A stretch of DNA of 64,000 nucleotides from Undaria pinnatifida (lineage: Eukaryota > Sar > Phaeophyceae > Laminariales > Alariaceae), in the NCBI GenBank assembly GCA_012845835.1, contig JABAKD010000024.1, positions 4,617,109 to 4,681,108 of the forward strand, written 5' to 3'. The notes under the pieces were generated by a model. That model ran no database searches. It saw only the letters and a program-made list of their open reading frames with translations, and was not told where the DNA came from. Every line of letters begins with the position of its first letter. Position 1 is the first letter of the stretch. The position numbers and the translations under genes were made by a program. Of the stretch, positions 1 to 10,415 are shown in pieces.

Positions 1-3000
1 CCGTATAGCGTCGCGGAAGCCGCTGTTACCTTTTCTTTTCACAAAAACAAAATAAAATAGCAAACGGTGATATTCGGTTACAGCAGTAGAATATACCATA
101 GACAAAAATATTATTTCATGGCACCATTCAATATATGTCCAAAAAGAAAAAAAAAGGGGAGAAAAGGCAGGAAAAAAAAGCAGGAAAGAAGGGCAAAATC
201 ATGCTTGCCACTCATGGTGGAACGGAAGACATGCGTGAGCAATGTGAAAGTGGCGTCCATCGTCCTAGGACAGCAGCCCGTGCAGCGCCGCCCAAGCTAA
301 GTGCACCTCTAGTTTTGATTCAAACAAAAAAACAAAAAAACAGAACGGTTTCATGATGGTTCAGCAGCCGTACAGTACATTGAAGACGAAGATTGAACGC
401 AGGAAACCTGGAGTTGGTGGAACGATATTGAGCTTAGTATATGGAAGGCATGTTGGTTCGGGGACACCCACGTAAATGATAAGATCAAGTACGTGTGAGA
501 TTGAACTTGGAGAATAACAAGGACACGACGGGTACCAGAGAACCCGACCCTATTGGGACCTCAGAGGAGAAAAAGAGAATGATGATTACAGCATCAGCCG
601 TACACCACAGCCCGGGCAGCTGGGGCACGCAGACGATGTGCCTGAAGAACAACGTAGGATAACGCACAGCACGCGCGCAGCATAGTGAGAGCAGTTGTAC
701 TGCTGCACGCTCCTCCTAGATAATGCATCAAATAGCACGTCTATTTTTTGGGGGGGTTGAGTGGTTTGTCCAGAATGCTGCTGGGGAAAAAAAAAACTTC
801 CCCGAGTTGACTCGGAAGGCACGAGCGATTATATACCGCACAACAATGGGGGTGGGGGAAGCGCTTCATACACCATACCCTCTCTGTGTGCAGACAACAG
901 CATGAAGCGTACGCAAAAGCAATGGCTTAGAACAATCTCCTCGCACCTATTGCGTACCTGGTACGCAGGCAACGTCAATGGGCTACCTACGTATTGTGCA
1001 GAAATCAGCAGCTTATTGTGCACCCTGCTGCCTCACAAAAAACGTCATTTGTGCTACCTAAATATGTCGCGACGTGTGAGAACATGAAACTTTAACGGGA
1101 GGAGGTACATACTAGAGATGACACTTGTCAGCCATCATTGTCGTTGCCCGATAACAAGTAGACCGTGCATTTTCGGTCATCGACAATCGAGTCTACGAGC
1201 GTAAACATCAGCCACGAGCTGGTGCACACGCCAAACGCCACACCAAATACACGATACCTAGTGTGCAGAAAACAGCATCCTAGTGTGCACTCTTCCTTAT
1301 AGCACGCATGCCAGCACCCTATCAATACCATTACGTAACACGCCCCTACACATTACTACTGTAGCACACCCGGACACTTTCCTTTTCCTTTTCCAACCAT
1401 CACTTTATCGCGGGGGGTGCGATGAACACCACACCCTTCCGCAGACTCTACTGCTGTGGGCAGGCGGAGGCGGAGGCAGTCGGGTGGTCGTTGGTTTTGT
1501 CTGGAAGCAGTACGGTCGGGTTACCCTTCGACGGCATGACTTCGCTTAGGCTACATACTGGAGCTGGCCGGACTCTCGACCTACGTACTACCTTAGCATG
1601 CCTACTGTGCAAAACATAAAAAATGGCAGTACGTACCGCTTTGGAACCGGTGAGCATCTCGTTGACCACCTTGGGCAGGACGGGAATCGTGAAAGACATG
1701 GCCAGGAAGTACAGGAACGCCGAAAACATCGGCCAACTGCTCAACAAACGTGCAAAGTCCCCACGGTAAACAACAGGAGCAGAGAGCAGCAGCAGGAGAA
1801 ATAGCAGCAGCGGACGCAGCAGCAGTAGCAGAAGAAACACGGAGCGGTTGGCAACATCAACAACAGCAGCAGCAAAGACAGCATCAACGGTGGCAGCAGC
1901 AACAGCAGCAGCTGCAGCAGCAGCAACAACAGCAGCAGATGCAGGGGAAGCAACTGCAGGAGCAGCCGCAGCAAGAGCAGAGAACAGCGGCACCAGCACC
2001 AGCACGAGGAGCGGCAATAAAAAAGAAATGAGCACACAAACCACACAAAACAAACACATTCACAAAAACACACGTAAACGTGACCGATCATACACTACAA
2101 AAATGTGCGTGTGTGGTGGGGTGGGCGGGCAACAGGTACGTCCGAAGCTTAGCTTTCGTAGCTACATATGTATCAGTACCAGGTATACGATACGCGGACA
2201 GCATGCTGATACTCGTGCTTTTCACGCTCTTTCTAGGTGGCTGATAATATCGCTCCCCTCGTCTTTTTTGTGGATATCAATGGGCCCAGGGGAGCATGCG
2301 GGTCGGAGTCACAAACGCCACGCCCCTACAAAAACCAAAACGAAACATGAATCGAAGCGTTGATATTGCTGCACGGATCGAGAACACGACAATATATATA
2401 TCAAATTGGTTATATTTGGTATACCCTTTCCCCCTGCCTCGGCTCTCGATAAAATAAGAGCGTGGCGTTTCAAAAAAAAAAAAAAACGTGCTCTCGCCAG
2501 CTGCTACGACAATACAGGTAGTCCTTTTGTTGGTCAAAAAATATTTCTGAATGGCGGGGCTCCTTGACTCTCCTCAACCCAAATCGTCGGAAAATCATTA
2601 TTGTTTTATTCAATACTATGTTTTTTTATACACAGGCCATGAGGGTTTGTTCACCGGCTTTCATTTCCACATTGCTCAAAATCAATTTTTGGGTGGGGCG
2701 TAGAGCTCCTCAAGAGGTTAAGAGCCTCGGAAACAAAAATGGACCATTTTAGCAGGGGGGATGTTACGACGGTCTTATGATTATGTTATGATATACCCCG
2801 ATTTTCACTACTGGATTCGAGCCATTCGCGCGAGTGACTCAGTACCTCACGAACAGCAAATGAGTTATGCGATTGTGTTTGGCGCAGCGTAAATTACCAC
2901 TCCATTGCGGATTGTTTTTCGTCAAATCAAAAAATCAAGAATACGTACGACCGCAAAGGAACACAGGGGTCACTCGCGCGAGTGACCTCGAGCCACTGCA

Positions 3001-3546
3001 AAAAACAGGCCACAAAAGGGAGCCCCCTTCCGTAGCCTGCACCTATCCCGTAGCACGTGTCTCCCCTGATGGGCTTGTTTGGGATGTTGGTTAGAGGGGT
3101 TAGCGGTTTCCTGCCTGACAGGGGCAGCGATGCTCCCAAAACGGTCATTTTTTTTTTACCTTGTTTGGGGACTGAAGTGGGGGCCAGGCAGCGACTTTCC
3201 ATAAAGGTCACCTTTTCTTCACCTTTTCGGGACTTGAGAGGGAGCAAGCCAGCGATGTTCCCAAAAAGATGAACCATTTTCGCCTTTTCGGGACTTAAGA
3301 GGCGGCAAACGACGAATAATAAATCCGACGACTACAGCATCAGCCACACAAAAAGCAACGTGGGCTACTACTGCAGGTTGGGGGACGATGATTTCAGAGT
3401 CGGACTTCACTGCCAATGAGTTGCAGGATAAGTGCACAGCACGCTGGTACTCGTACTGCTGGACGTTCTTCGTACATAGACGGCTGACTAAGGTCGGGTT
3501 TGTCGCCTTTTGGGTGGATAGCAATAGGTCCCAAAACGGGAAATAG
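1..3546. other. Gene-poor left end, repeats only
   Basis: I see no supportable gene here. The stretch holds A-rich tracts, an imperfect CAG array (separate entry), and two related segments, about 580-720 and 3330-3475, that share TACAGCATCAGCC and AGGATAA..GCACAGCACGC and so are copies of one dispersed repeat. Three degenerate units of roughly 66-80 bp lie at about 3130-3310 and share CCTTTTCGGGACTTGAGAGG-like cores. Copies of a palindrome lie near 2829 and 2968. All reading frames are short or low in complexity. Confidence 0.6.
1781..1990. repeat. Imperfect CAG/CAA microsatellite
   Basis: About 200 bp of interrupted CAG, CAA and GCA triplets. The poly-Gln, poly-Ala and poly-Leu reading frames across it on both strands follow from the repeat and do not indicate a protein. 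A similar CAA/CAG tract lies at 12629-12835. Confidence 0.85.
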
Positions 3547-3550
3547 TCAC

Positions 3551-3968
3551 CTAGCGCTGATCCGCTTGTCCGCCGCCGCCCCCTTCCCGCCGCCCGTCAA
3601 CCCCCCCGCGCGCATGCCTGCCAGCTCCTTCGCCAACTCGCTCGCCAAACCCTCGACCAACCCATCGCGCTCGCTGCACTCTCCTGCAGGCTCCACATCC
3701 TCCCCCAGAGCCACATTGTATCGTTGCCGCTCACTCCCTCCCTCTTCTTCTGCCCTTGCTGCTGCTCCTGCTTCTGCTTCAGCTGCTACTGCTACTGCTC
3801 CTCCTGTTGCTTTGTTTTTTTCCTTAGTTGCAGCTGCTGCTGACCCTACTCCTACCGCCCCTCCGCGCAAGGAAAGCGCGTTCTGGGCCCCGGGAGATTT
3901 GAAGGACGCGTTGGCGCCGTCGCTGCTGCCACCATGATGACCCCGGCGGGCCCCAGGTGCGCTCCACG
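3551..3968 (-). CDS. Candidate internal exon of unknown gene
   Basis: A GC-rich island of about 420 bp in AT-rich surroundings. On the minus strand it is open from a good acceptor (pyrimidine-rich, then CACAG, exon starting at 3968) to a possible donor (CTAG|GTGACT at 3551). The translation has an Ala/Gly-rich first half and a helical-looking acidic segment, ERDGLVEGLASELAKELAGM, near its end. I recognise no family and cannot join it to neighbouring exons. If the donor is not used, the frame stops at TGA 3547-3549. The plus strand is also open (Pro/Ser-rich), so strand choice rests on the splice sites and the helix-like composition. It could be chance openness of a GC-rich block. Confidence 0.28.
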
Positions 3969-4394
3969 CTGTGACAGCAGGGGTATCAAATCAGCAGAAG
4001 CATACATTCATCAGGCGACGGACGACAAAGTAAACGGTTTTTCACGTATCGTGGTTTGTTGCGATGTTTTCGGCCATAAGTTTGTTAGATTCAGGCAACG
4101 AGTGATCAATTTCCATCGATGGTCAGTAGCAAAGACCTTCTCGGCGTTGTTATCCAATCGATGCACAGATCAACCGTCCATTTTGGCACCAATTGTGTTT
4201 CACGGGTTTCTTGTCATTTTTGACAGACCGTTGCGCACCTTGGCAATATACAATAATTGCCGAGACGGCAGACGAGAAGGGGAAATCACCGATATCTATT
4301 GTCTGCGACAACAGCCCGTGGAAGGTTCCTATAGATAGATATCGCCGGCGACTATGGGGGTATCGATATGGTTCACCCTTGACAGATGGCGAGC

Positions 4395-4505
4395 ACATGC
4401 TGCAGCGAATGCAAATCGTCCGTGGCGAAGTTGGCATTGCCATTGTTGGCCTCTGCTTCCGCTGGAGCAATCGTCACCGGAACCAATCAGAGTTAAGCGT
4501 GCTAA
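4395..4505 (-). repeat. Inverted diverged copy of the 4763 segment
   Basis: The reverse complement aligns with 4763-4850 through TCTGATT..GACGATTGC, TCCAG.GGAAGC and AATGGCAATGCCAACTTC. The alignment needs small indels, so this copy is not an intact frame. Confidence 0.4.
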
Positions 4506-4762
4506 CCACCACCTGGTTCCTCCTCCGCCTTGCTTGTTACGCTGCTTCTGGCGATTCTTCTCTTAGTCTTCTTGCTGTTGGGGCCATACAAGCAGATATC
4601 CATCTTGCGGAATCCATACTTGAATCTGCAGTAAGTTTCGACACCCCAAACTCGACTGTTTTATGTACGACGCAAAAATGCAACAAGACCAAGTGGGGTA
4701 AGGATAGTCAAAACCAGAAAAAAGGCGGAGGAGGGATCAGATGGTGCCCCGTGGACTTGACC

Positions 4763-4945
4763 ATGTCTGATTCCGACGACGACTGCAAGCTCCAGAAGAA
4801 GCGGGCCGAAAACGGCAACGCCAACTTCACCATGGGTTTCCAACAAGACCGGTCTACAGCGTCGGGGGGGCGGGGGTCGTTCCTAGCCACTGCCATGCAA
4901 GAAGCCAATGCAATTGGTCACTCTGCTAAACCGTCTTACATGTGA
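4763..4945 (+). CDS. Coding-like 60-residue segment, unknown
   Basis: ATG at 4763 opens a 60-residue frame starting MSDSDDDCKLQKKRAENGNA and ending at TGA 4943-4945. Composition looks protein-like: an acidic start, then a basic segment, then mixed residues. The frame is open far upstream to 4193, so the start is uncertain. A diverged inverted copy of the first half lies at about 4395-4505, where the minus strand again reads GACGATTGC..TCCAGCGGAAGC..AATGGCAATGCCAAC. Two inverted copies 260 bp apart suggest a transposable-element gene fragment rather than a host gene. I recognise no family. Confidence 0.25.
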   Translation: MSDSDDDCKLQKKRAENGNANFTMGFQQDRSTASGGRGSFLATAMQEANAIGHSAKPSYM

Positions 4946-5699
4946 GGGGCACCGGCTCGACAAGCACGGTGCGCATGTTAGGGTCATCAGGGAGACATTA
5001 GAGAGGAGAAACACCTAGACGCGTTTTAGCAGAGTGATCAAAGCGGCTCGGCGTCTTGTGTGGCGGTGACGGCCACGAACGAATATCCTTCCTGTAAGCC
5101 CCACTCCGTTCAAGCATCAGCCAGGTAGTCCCTCCCCTATCAGCGCAAGGCTGCGCTACCACCTGTCAAGCGTATACCAACATGATTACCCAATAACGAT
5201 AATATAGTACAAAACCTGGCGGAAGTAGACTATTGTCCTGACAACCAGCCTACGACAACAACCTATTGTCGTGAACGTAGTCCATGATACAGTTAGTAGG
5301 GCTTTCCTTTATGTAGCGCGCGCGATTTCGTACCCATTGCACAGTGCAATGAAGTAAGACGATAATAATCTAATTTAATACAAAACACCGGCGGACTTCT
5401 GATGATGTATTAGGTCTTGCTGTATCGCTCCACAGCTGCGGTCTATCGCCGACTATCCAGATAAAATGCTATTAGGCTGGGCGCCAATGCTTGCGAGAAA
5501 ACGCACGATACGGGCACACGGTAGAACACAAGTGCTTCGCGGCTCCAACCGTCAAACAGCTAGCGCTCAATACAGCTCGATACGGCCTTGTGTTCGCCAC
5601 ATGACCGAATACCTGGTAGGACCTCAATAGGACGGGTCGCCTTATAGTTACGGTACCTTTAAAAATCGCCTTACCAGGTACTGTTCACACCCAGGACAA
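4946..5699. other. No gene seen
   Basis: About 750 bp without a coding signal or a recognisable repeat array. The short imperfect palindrome CCATTGCACAGTGCAATG sits near 5336. Confidence 0.5.
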
Positions 5700-7760
5700 C
5701 TAATTGAATATGCCTATTGGATGTCAATAGGTTGGGGTATTGCATATAGATACCTATTGACACCTTCGATATGTATTCGAACTTGTCGATCGATACCTAT
5801 TGCTTGGACAAATAGGTCAAGATAAATGGTGTAATAGGCGATTGTTCTTAAGGTAGGTGCGTGAATCCGTCTATCGAGACCCTTCTTCGACCAATAGGTT
5901 ATGAAAAATCGGCACAATAGGCTGTTGTTCTTTCAAATAGGTATGTCACATTGTCGATCGATACCTATTACTGACCAATACGTACGTGAAATCGTCGGTT
6001 GCTACCTAATGTTTGAGCAATAGGCATGTGAAACTGTCGATCGGTATCTATTGCTATGACCAGTAGGTACAAAGCCCTGTACAGTAGTCTATTGAGTACG
6101 TCTGTTGGTCTGTCCACAAGTTGGTGTATCGAATATCGATTTATTGAATATCGATACGTATTGTAACTTGTAATAGGAGGGTGAAATTGTCGGTGGATTC
6201 CTATTTTATAAAATTATTATAACGACGTCAGCTGTGAGTTTTTTGCCCAGATGAATTGGTATGATTGATATCCTCGAAAAAAAGTGGTTAGAGGTGTTTC
6301 TGTTGTTCAACAGCAGCAGCTATCGACTGAAATCCTCACATATCTATCGATTAAAAGTTATAATACGAGGTATTATCGCAAATCTCCTGTTTTGAAACAA
6401 AAGGCAAGAAGTAGGTCAAGGTACATATTGCTATCGTCCAAGCTATTCATTCAACTAATAGCCTAGGGTATACGGTACGCATAGGTATGCTTTTAACAAT
6501 AGGGTTAACAGTTACAAGCAGTAGGTATCGATCGAAATCCTTGCAAATCAAATAAATTGTCAGCAGGTATCGACCGATACCCTTGATAACCTATTACATT
6601 GGGCAATAGGCGTCGATCGATACCCTTGCAAACCTATTACATTGAGCAATAGGTATCGATCGATATCATCGCACACCTATCGCTTTAACCAATAGGTATT
6701 GATAGGTGGCAACAATAATGTATTGTTCGAACGATAGCCTGTTGGGAGTCATTTTCAAATTATGTTGGTGCCCAAGGTACCTACTGGTATCGATTTACAT
6801 CTTCGCACACATATCGGTCGCACAATGGGCTATTGTGGCCACTGCCCCAACCCTATTGTTGCTTACAAGACCTATCGATAGACCCCGAAGCCCAGCTATT
6901 GTGCCCCGTGATAGGTACCGATCCTCATAGTTGCCGCCCTATTGTTGGCCCAATAGCCTATTCGGTAGGGTATTATCCAGGGTATAAGAAGGAACTGAAT
7001 GGCACACAAACAGGTCGCTCTAAAACACTGTAGCTTGAGCTTCGCATCGAACACACATAAATAGTAATCACCGCCTTGTTATTGAGACCACCCACCTTAA
7101 GCCTCTTAGGGCACAACAACGACAGACAGCGCCGTTTCTGGGGATTCTCCGCTGGGCTGGAGGGGCGTGCGGCGTGGATGGTGAATGGCGAACTAGAGTT
7201 GATTGTACCGAGACGGGCTGTTTTCGAGCGCCATTGCTCTCCAACACTGAAACAATAAAATGGCCAAAGGTCTACATACCGATGCCTATCATCCGAAACA
7301 AGAAAGTGCTGAAAGGTTTGCCGATACCTATAGTCCGAAACAATATAATCGTGAAAAGTGTATCGATACCTATTTTCCGAAACATAGGTTTGGTGAAAGG
7401 CCTATCGATACATATCATCCCAAACAACAGGTTTGGTGAAAGGCCTATCGATACCTATTTAGAAACATTAGGTTTCGTCTCGCAATCCGAATATTATATC
7501 GCCCGAACAGGAATGCTTTTGGAAATTCCTATCGATAGCTATCTGTTTCAACGATAGGTTTCGATGGTACATGTTAAGACAATATTGACCGAACAATAGA
7601 TCAATCAAGTTGTCAATCGATACCTATTGCCGGCCACAACAAGCTTGAAAAAGTGCCAATCGATACCTATCACAAGCAACAATAGGCCTCCTGTTGGAAT
7701 AGGATCCTATCGATTGCCTATTGACCTGGAACCTATTGTCCAGGGTGTGGTTACTGTTCG
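5700..7760. repeat. Field of CCTATTG / CAATAGG / ATCGATAC motifs
   Basis: About 2 kb of AT-rich DNA holding at least 25 copies of CCTATTG or its complement CAATAGG, often next to TCGATCGATAC. Best-preserved units read like CAATAGGTATCGATCGATAC or GATCGATACCTATTG. Spacing is irregular, tens of bases up to about 170, and the motif occurs in both orientations, so this is not a simple tandem satellite. No coding frame of substance crosses it. Short frames here are driven by the repeat. Confidence 0.7.
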
Positions 7761-7953
7761 ACTTTCGGCTATTAGGCGAGTACCGCTATAAGGCGACTCC
7801 AATCCGCTTGTCACTAGGCCGCCTTATAACGGGACCACCAATGTGTAGTTGGGTACAGCACGTAGAAGCACCCTCTGCTGGCAGAACGCCAAAAGCACCG
7901 TCTGCTGGCAGAACGCCAAAAAGCACCCTCTGCCGGCAGCACAGCAAAAATAC

Positions 7954-9372
7954 CAGGGCTGTGAGTCGGCACGACTTAAGTCGCCGACTAGTTACTAGTC
8001 GGACCAATAGTCAGTCGTGAAACGAAGGTGCCGACTTTCCGACTCATTGGGTGTCCATAACTGTAGGAAGGCTTTCTTAATGCGGAGCACAGCTTTTAAC
8101 GTGCATTGCTGCGGGCTGCGGATACCCCTCACATGCCCTGTGACACTGCAGCGCACAGCGGGAGATCCGCACACACACGCACACATGGCGGAACAGCCCA
8201 TCTTTCTCGACGGTGCCGACGGCGTCAGCCCGGGCGCACCCAATGCCAACGCTGAGGGCGGAGATCCCATCGGCGACGTTGTGGCCATTATCGGCCCTCG
8301 GACCACCTTGGCGAGTGCACGCGACCCCGGAACGGTGCTCTACCGCGTCAAGCATGAGCAGAGGCGCAGCAAGCCGCTGAGATCCAACAACCCGCTGCAG
8401 AAGTTTTTCATGATCTACCTCAAGGACTCGCTCCCTGGCATAGCCGTGTGCAAGCTTTGCGAGGCGAACGGTGATTTCGCCGATGCCGAGGTTAGGTTCG
8501 GGTCCCCTACCTATTTGAGGTAGCATCTAGACACGAAGAGGAAAGGGCATCGCGAGGCCCTGAGATAACATGAGGCGTGTGGGGCGGGCGGCAAAGGCGG
8601 AGACAGTGGCGGGGCCTCGAGCGAGAAGGATGCGGGGAGCCTCATTACCTACATGGACGGCAAGCCATTAACGAGCAAGATGGTTCGGTTCATCATCGAC
8701 AGCTCCAATCCATGGTTTAGAAAGTGCAAGTTGTTGTCGGCAAGACTGGCGCCGCTTTGGTGATGACGGACGAGTTTGCTATGTTGATTTTCGCTGCAAG
8801 TTTTTTTTACGTTTTTTTTTTTACGGTTATTTTTTTTCGCTGTTGTTTGGTCAGGTGTGTGTGTCATCGACGAGCGCGTTTCGCGCAAGGTTGGGAGACA
8901 GAAATAAACGAATAACATCACGGAGGGGATCCACGACCTCTTCTTCTGGGGATATTTTTTGCGCCGCTATCTTGGTCATGAGTTCGCTTTTTTGATCGTA
9001 GCCCCGCCAGGTAGTATTGCGACTCAAACAGTTGCGGTCACGTTCCTCTATTAATAGTCCGGGGTAGATTTACCTGTACATGCTTTGTACTTCTCGTTTT
9101 TCGTGCACATCTTGTGCAAAACCAAGTTTTTTTGTTTTTTTATAACTAATTTTCAAGGACGTCAGTTTTGTTCGTTTGGAACTTGCGAATCTAGTCTAGT
9201 CTACAGCAGTAGGTCATGTTTTTTACGCTTTTCTTGCGAAAAAAGAAGCCAAAGAGCGTAGTTTTCGCCGGTTCGCCAGCCGATTTACCGAATAAAGTCG
9301 GCTAGGCGGCTTCGCCAATTAGTGATTATTAAATAGTTACTAGTCGTGAAATGAAACCGACTCACAGCCCCA
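7954..9372 (+). mobile_element. hAT-like DNA transposon, copy 1, non-autonomous
   Basis: The element is bounded by inverted ends CAGGGCTGTGAGTCGG (left) and the complement of TGGGGCTGTGAGTCGG (right). Flanks form a near-perfect 8-bp target duplication, AAAAATAC at 7946-7953 and AAAAACAC at 9373-9380, as is typical for hAT elements. Subterminal DNA carries CGACTAGT/ACTAGTCG palindromes at both ends. The interior holds a broken BED-finger reading frame (separate entry), then AT-rich DNA with no transposase catalytic region visible. At about 1.4 kb it is too short to be autonomous. A related copy lies inverted at 17956-19415. Confidence 0.75.
8185..8720 (+). pseudogene. Broken BED-zinc-finger transposase N-terminus, hAT copy 1
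   Basis: ATG at 8185 opens MAEQPIFLDGADGVSPGAPN.., then a basic stretch RVKHEQRRSKPLRSNNPLQK, then a BED-like finger: CKLCEANGDFADAEV, followed after ..SPTYLR by HLDTKRKGH. The frame is cut by TAG (8521-8523) exactly between the Arg and the first zinc-binding His, and by TAA soon after. Beyond the stops it continues as SLITYMDGKPLTSKMVRFII, similar to the N-terminal half of hAT transposases. The copy at 18440-19066 has the same TAG, so the stop predates their separation, unless it is removed from the RNA. No catalytic domain follows. Confidence 0.65.
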
Positions 9373-9380
9373 AAAAACAC

Positions 9381-10304
9381 CTGCTGATTCGGAACGCATG
9401 CATGAGCATGAACATACACATGACATGCACATACTCGTAGGCAATAAGAGAGGGTACCTCGCTTTACACCAATACTTTTTCAAGCCTCGCAATCCTTGTA
9501 CGGTGCTGTTCTAGGGGTGATACGAGACGTCAGTTGTAGCTGCTGTGGTTGCGCTGCTGCACCTCGCCAGCAGACCACTGCATAACGACATACCAGGTAC
9601 GAGGTAACGTAACGACGATACCACGGACCAGGGCACACGCGGGCTCGCGTGGGTGGGGCTGTTTTGGTACGTATGGAGAGATGGAACATCCATCCAACCG
9701 GGGGGTAGTGACATGCGCACAGGAGTTCCAAGGCATCCGCAAATAAACGTCGAGCGTCCACGTTCCTCTTACCGACGTAGAACCCCCTGCTGCGCTGGAT
9801 GCTACCCGAGCTTGTGACGGCGCTGCTACTGGTGCTGGTTGCATGATCTCCTGAAGACGGGATCGATCTGGCGACGTTACCAGGAGTAAACAGGGCGCTC
9901 ACGTAGCCACAGAAGAGAAACAGTTCCACCGCCATGGCACATGATAAGTGCCAAGAACTCCGCATGGTGAACGGTGCGACACCCTCGTGCCCAGAAGGAC
10001 CCTTCAAGCCTAACGTCAATCAACGTGGGACAAGAGCAGTGTCGTGTACGCAGCAGATGTACACTCACTGCAACCTGCGACCCAAGCGCGCCATTTTGAA
10101 CCGAGGTGTTCCAAAGATATTGAGGCCACACCTTCAATTTGATTGGCTGATTTTCCCTCGTCATCTCGTCAATCGTCATCGTATTTTTCTGTTTCTTTTC
10201 TGTTCCTTTCGGACAACGCAGAACAACAGGAAAACGCGCACTGCACAGAGCGGAGCGTTAACCCCCCTCCTCCCTTCTCTACTTCGACCGCACGGAGCAG
10301 CACC
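9381..10304. promoter_or_regulatory. Upstream region of the desaturase gene
   Basis: No gene is seen. The last 170 bases before the start codon are rich in pyrimidine runs (TTTTTCTGTTTCTTTTCTG, CCCCCCTCCTCCCTTCTCTAC) and probably hold the promoter and 5' leader. I see no convincing TATA box. The start context CACCATGGG is favourable for initiation. Confidence 0.35.
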
Positions 10305-10415
10305 ATGGGACGTGGAGCGGGAAAAGGCGGGGAGGCTGCGGCATGGATGATGGCTAAGCAGCAGGGTTTGGACCTCGCCGTGGAAAATGTTGCGGCGGTA
10401 TCCTACTCTCTGGAG
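10305..10415 (+). CDS. Desaturase exon 1
   Basis: 37 codons, from MGRGAGKGGEAAAWMMAKQQ to ..VSYSLE, donor GTGCGT. Phase 0. It encodes the N-terminal extension ahead of the cytochrome b5 fold. Confidence 0.85.

Noticed and set aside
1448-2059. 203-residue Ala/Leu-rich membrane-like protein, minus strand
   Set aside because: Hydrophobicity comes from GCT/CTG triplets of the CAG array; other frames are equally open.
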